From Amphiura filiformis (lineage: Eukaryota; Echinodermata; Ophiuroidea; Amphilepidida; Amphiuridae): a stretch of DNA of 64,000 nucleotides. The position numbers were made by a program, and so were the translations under genes. The stretch spans positions 9,493,274-9,557,273 of the forward strand of contig NC_092647.1 of NCBI RefSeq assembly GCF_039555335.1, read 5' to 3'. Below, piece after piece: positions 62,712 to 64,000 of the stretch. Position 1 is the stretch's first letter; each line of letters begins with the position of its first letter. The notes beneath the pieces are model-generated. The model was given only the letters and a program-made list of their open reading frames with translations. It was not told the origin of the DNA and searched no databases.

Positions 62712-64000
62712 GTAGGTACCGACTCTGCCCTGTGTTTGTGTGTCTCTTATGGAGGGCACTTAATGTACTTCCAGATTATGTGTGTAATATGTATGGTATG
62801 ACAATTGGGGAGAAGGAGAGCCAGGTAGGTACCGACTCCGCCCTGTGTTTGTGTGTCTCTTATGGAGGGCACTTAATGTACTTCCAGATTATGTGTGTAA
62901 TATCTATGGTATGACAATTGGGGAGAAGGAGAACCAGGTAGGTACCGACTCTGCCCTGTGTTTGTGTGTTAATATATATGGTATGACAATTGGGGAGAAG
63001 GAGAGCCAGGTAGGTACCGACTCTGCCCTGTGTTTGTGTGTTAATATATATGGTATGACAATTGGGGAGAAGGAGAACCAGGTAGGTACCGACTCCACCC
63101 TGTGTTTGTGTGTTAATATATATGGTATGACAATTGGGGAGAAGGAGAACCAGGTAGGTACCGACTCCACCCTGTGTTTGTGTGTCACTTATGGAGGGCA
63201 CTAAATGTACTTCCAGATTATGTGTGTAATATCTATGGTATGACAATTGGGGAGAAGGAGAGCCAGGTGGGTACCGACTCTGCCCTGTGTTTGTGTGTCG
63301 CTTATGGAGGGCACTTAATGTACTTCCAGATTATGTGTGTAATATCTATGGTATGACAATTGGGGAGAAGGAGAACCAGGTAGGTACCGACTCCGCCCTG
63401 TGTTTGTGTGTTAATATATATGGTATGACAATTGGGGAGAAGGAGAGCCAGGTAGGTACCGACTCTGCCCTGTGTTTGTGTGTTAATATATATGGTATGA
63501 CAATTGGGGAGAAGGAGAACCAGGTAGGTACCGACTCCACCCTGTGTTTGTGTGTTAATATATATGGTATGACAATTGGGGAGAAGGAGAACCAGGTAGG
63601 TACCGACTCCGCCCTGTGTTTGTGTGTAATATCTATGGTATGACAATTGGGGAGAAGGAGAGCCAGGTGGGTACCGACTCCGCCCTGTGTTTGTGTGTCA
63701 CTTATGGAGGGCACTAAATGTACTTCCAGATTATGTGTGTAATATCTATGGTATGACAATTGGGGAGAAGGAGAACCAGGTAGGTACCGACTCCGCCCTT
63801 TGTTTGTGTGTTAATATATATGGTATGACAATTGGGGAGAAGGAGAACCAGGTAGGTACCGACTCTGCCCTGTGTTTGTGTGTCTCTTATGGAGGGCACT
63901 TAATGTACTTCCAGATTATGTGTGTAATAGCTATGGTATGACAATTGGGGAGAAGGAGAACCAGGTAGGTACCGACTCCGCCCTGTGTTTGTGTGTCACT
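62681..64000 (+). repeat. Tandem array of the exon 25 3' end and donor
   Basis: TGGTATGACAATTGGGGAGA, AGGAGAACCAG and the donor GTAGGTACC are repeated to the window's end. Two unit lengths alternate: 113 bp (with ACTTCCAGATTATGTGTG) and 72 bp, for example steps 62681-62794-62907-62979. About 17 copies are visible. Frames of 60-140 residues in it on both strands are shadows. Confidence 0.88.

Noticed and set aside
62860..63941. 60-140-codon frames in the right-end array
   Set aside because: They are out of frame with exon 25, periodic with the 72-bp unit and contain the intron sequence after the donor.

Overview
The window looks like one stretch of an animal genome with a single large, intron-rich gene on the + strand. 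I rebuilt it by hand from splice sites, intron phases and domain motifs: 25 exon positions, three of them represented by two alternative copies, from the start codon at 1888 to past the right edge. The protein is a secreted or membrane-anchored mosaic lectin. It has a signal peptide, six complete long-form C-type lectin-like domains (CTLDs), a seventh that runs off the window, two short Pro/Ser/Thr-rich linkers, and one PAN/apple domain between CTLD5 and CTLD6. Multi-CTLD architecture, GT-AG introns, CR1-, RTE- and Penelope-type retroelements and many short inverted-repeat DNA transposons suggest a marine invertebrate, probably a deuterostome such as an echinoderm. The species is inference only.

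Layout: 5' flank (1-1887); signal-peptide exon (1888-1933); CTLD1 (7348-18847); CTLD2 (20788-25670); CTLD3 (29787-33208); linker (34222-34254); CTLD4 (39173-44423); linker (47177-47218); CTLD5 (48151-49823); PAN domain (50846-51091); CTLD6 with its linker (54305-60482); start of CTLD7 (60375-62711 and beyond). The introns carry nearly all the remaining DNA: hAT-like and mariner-like short elements with visible target duplications, foldback elements, LINE remnants, a Penelope-like fragment, tRNA-derived SINEs and large tandem arrays. I see no second host gene and no clear promoter.

The most interesting feature is three tandem exon pairs: 5a/5b in CTLD2, 15a/15b in CTLD4 and 22a/22b in CTLD6. 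Each pair encodes two diverged, intact versions of the same part of a CTLD, separated by introns of only 44, 51 and 78 nt. In each pair both copies have the same entry phase and the same exit phase, but entry and exit differ. Including both copies therefore shifts the frame and reaches a stop within the second copy, while either copy alone keeps the frame. This predicts mutually exclusive splicing and up to eight receptor isoforms. A second feature is that tandem arrays repeat exon edges together with their splice sites: 21 decoy acceptors ahead of exon 13, 12 copies of linker exon 16 with its donor, many copies of the exon 25 donor, and a decayed set after exon 8.

Two cautions concern sequence quality. 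Exon 17 lacks one base in a G run and is frameshifted as given. The segment 12121-14045 reads as an interleaved blend of local gene sequence and an RTE-type LINE, which looks like a consensus artefact.
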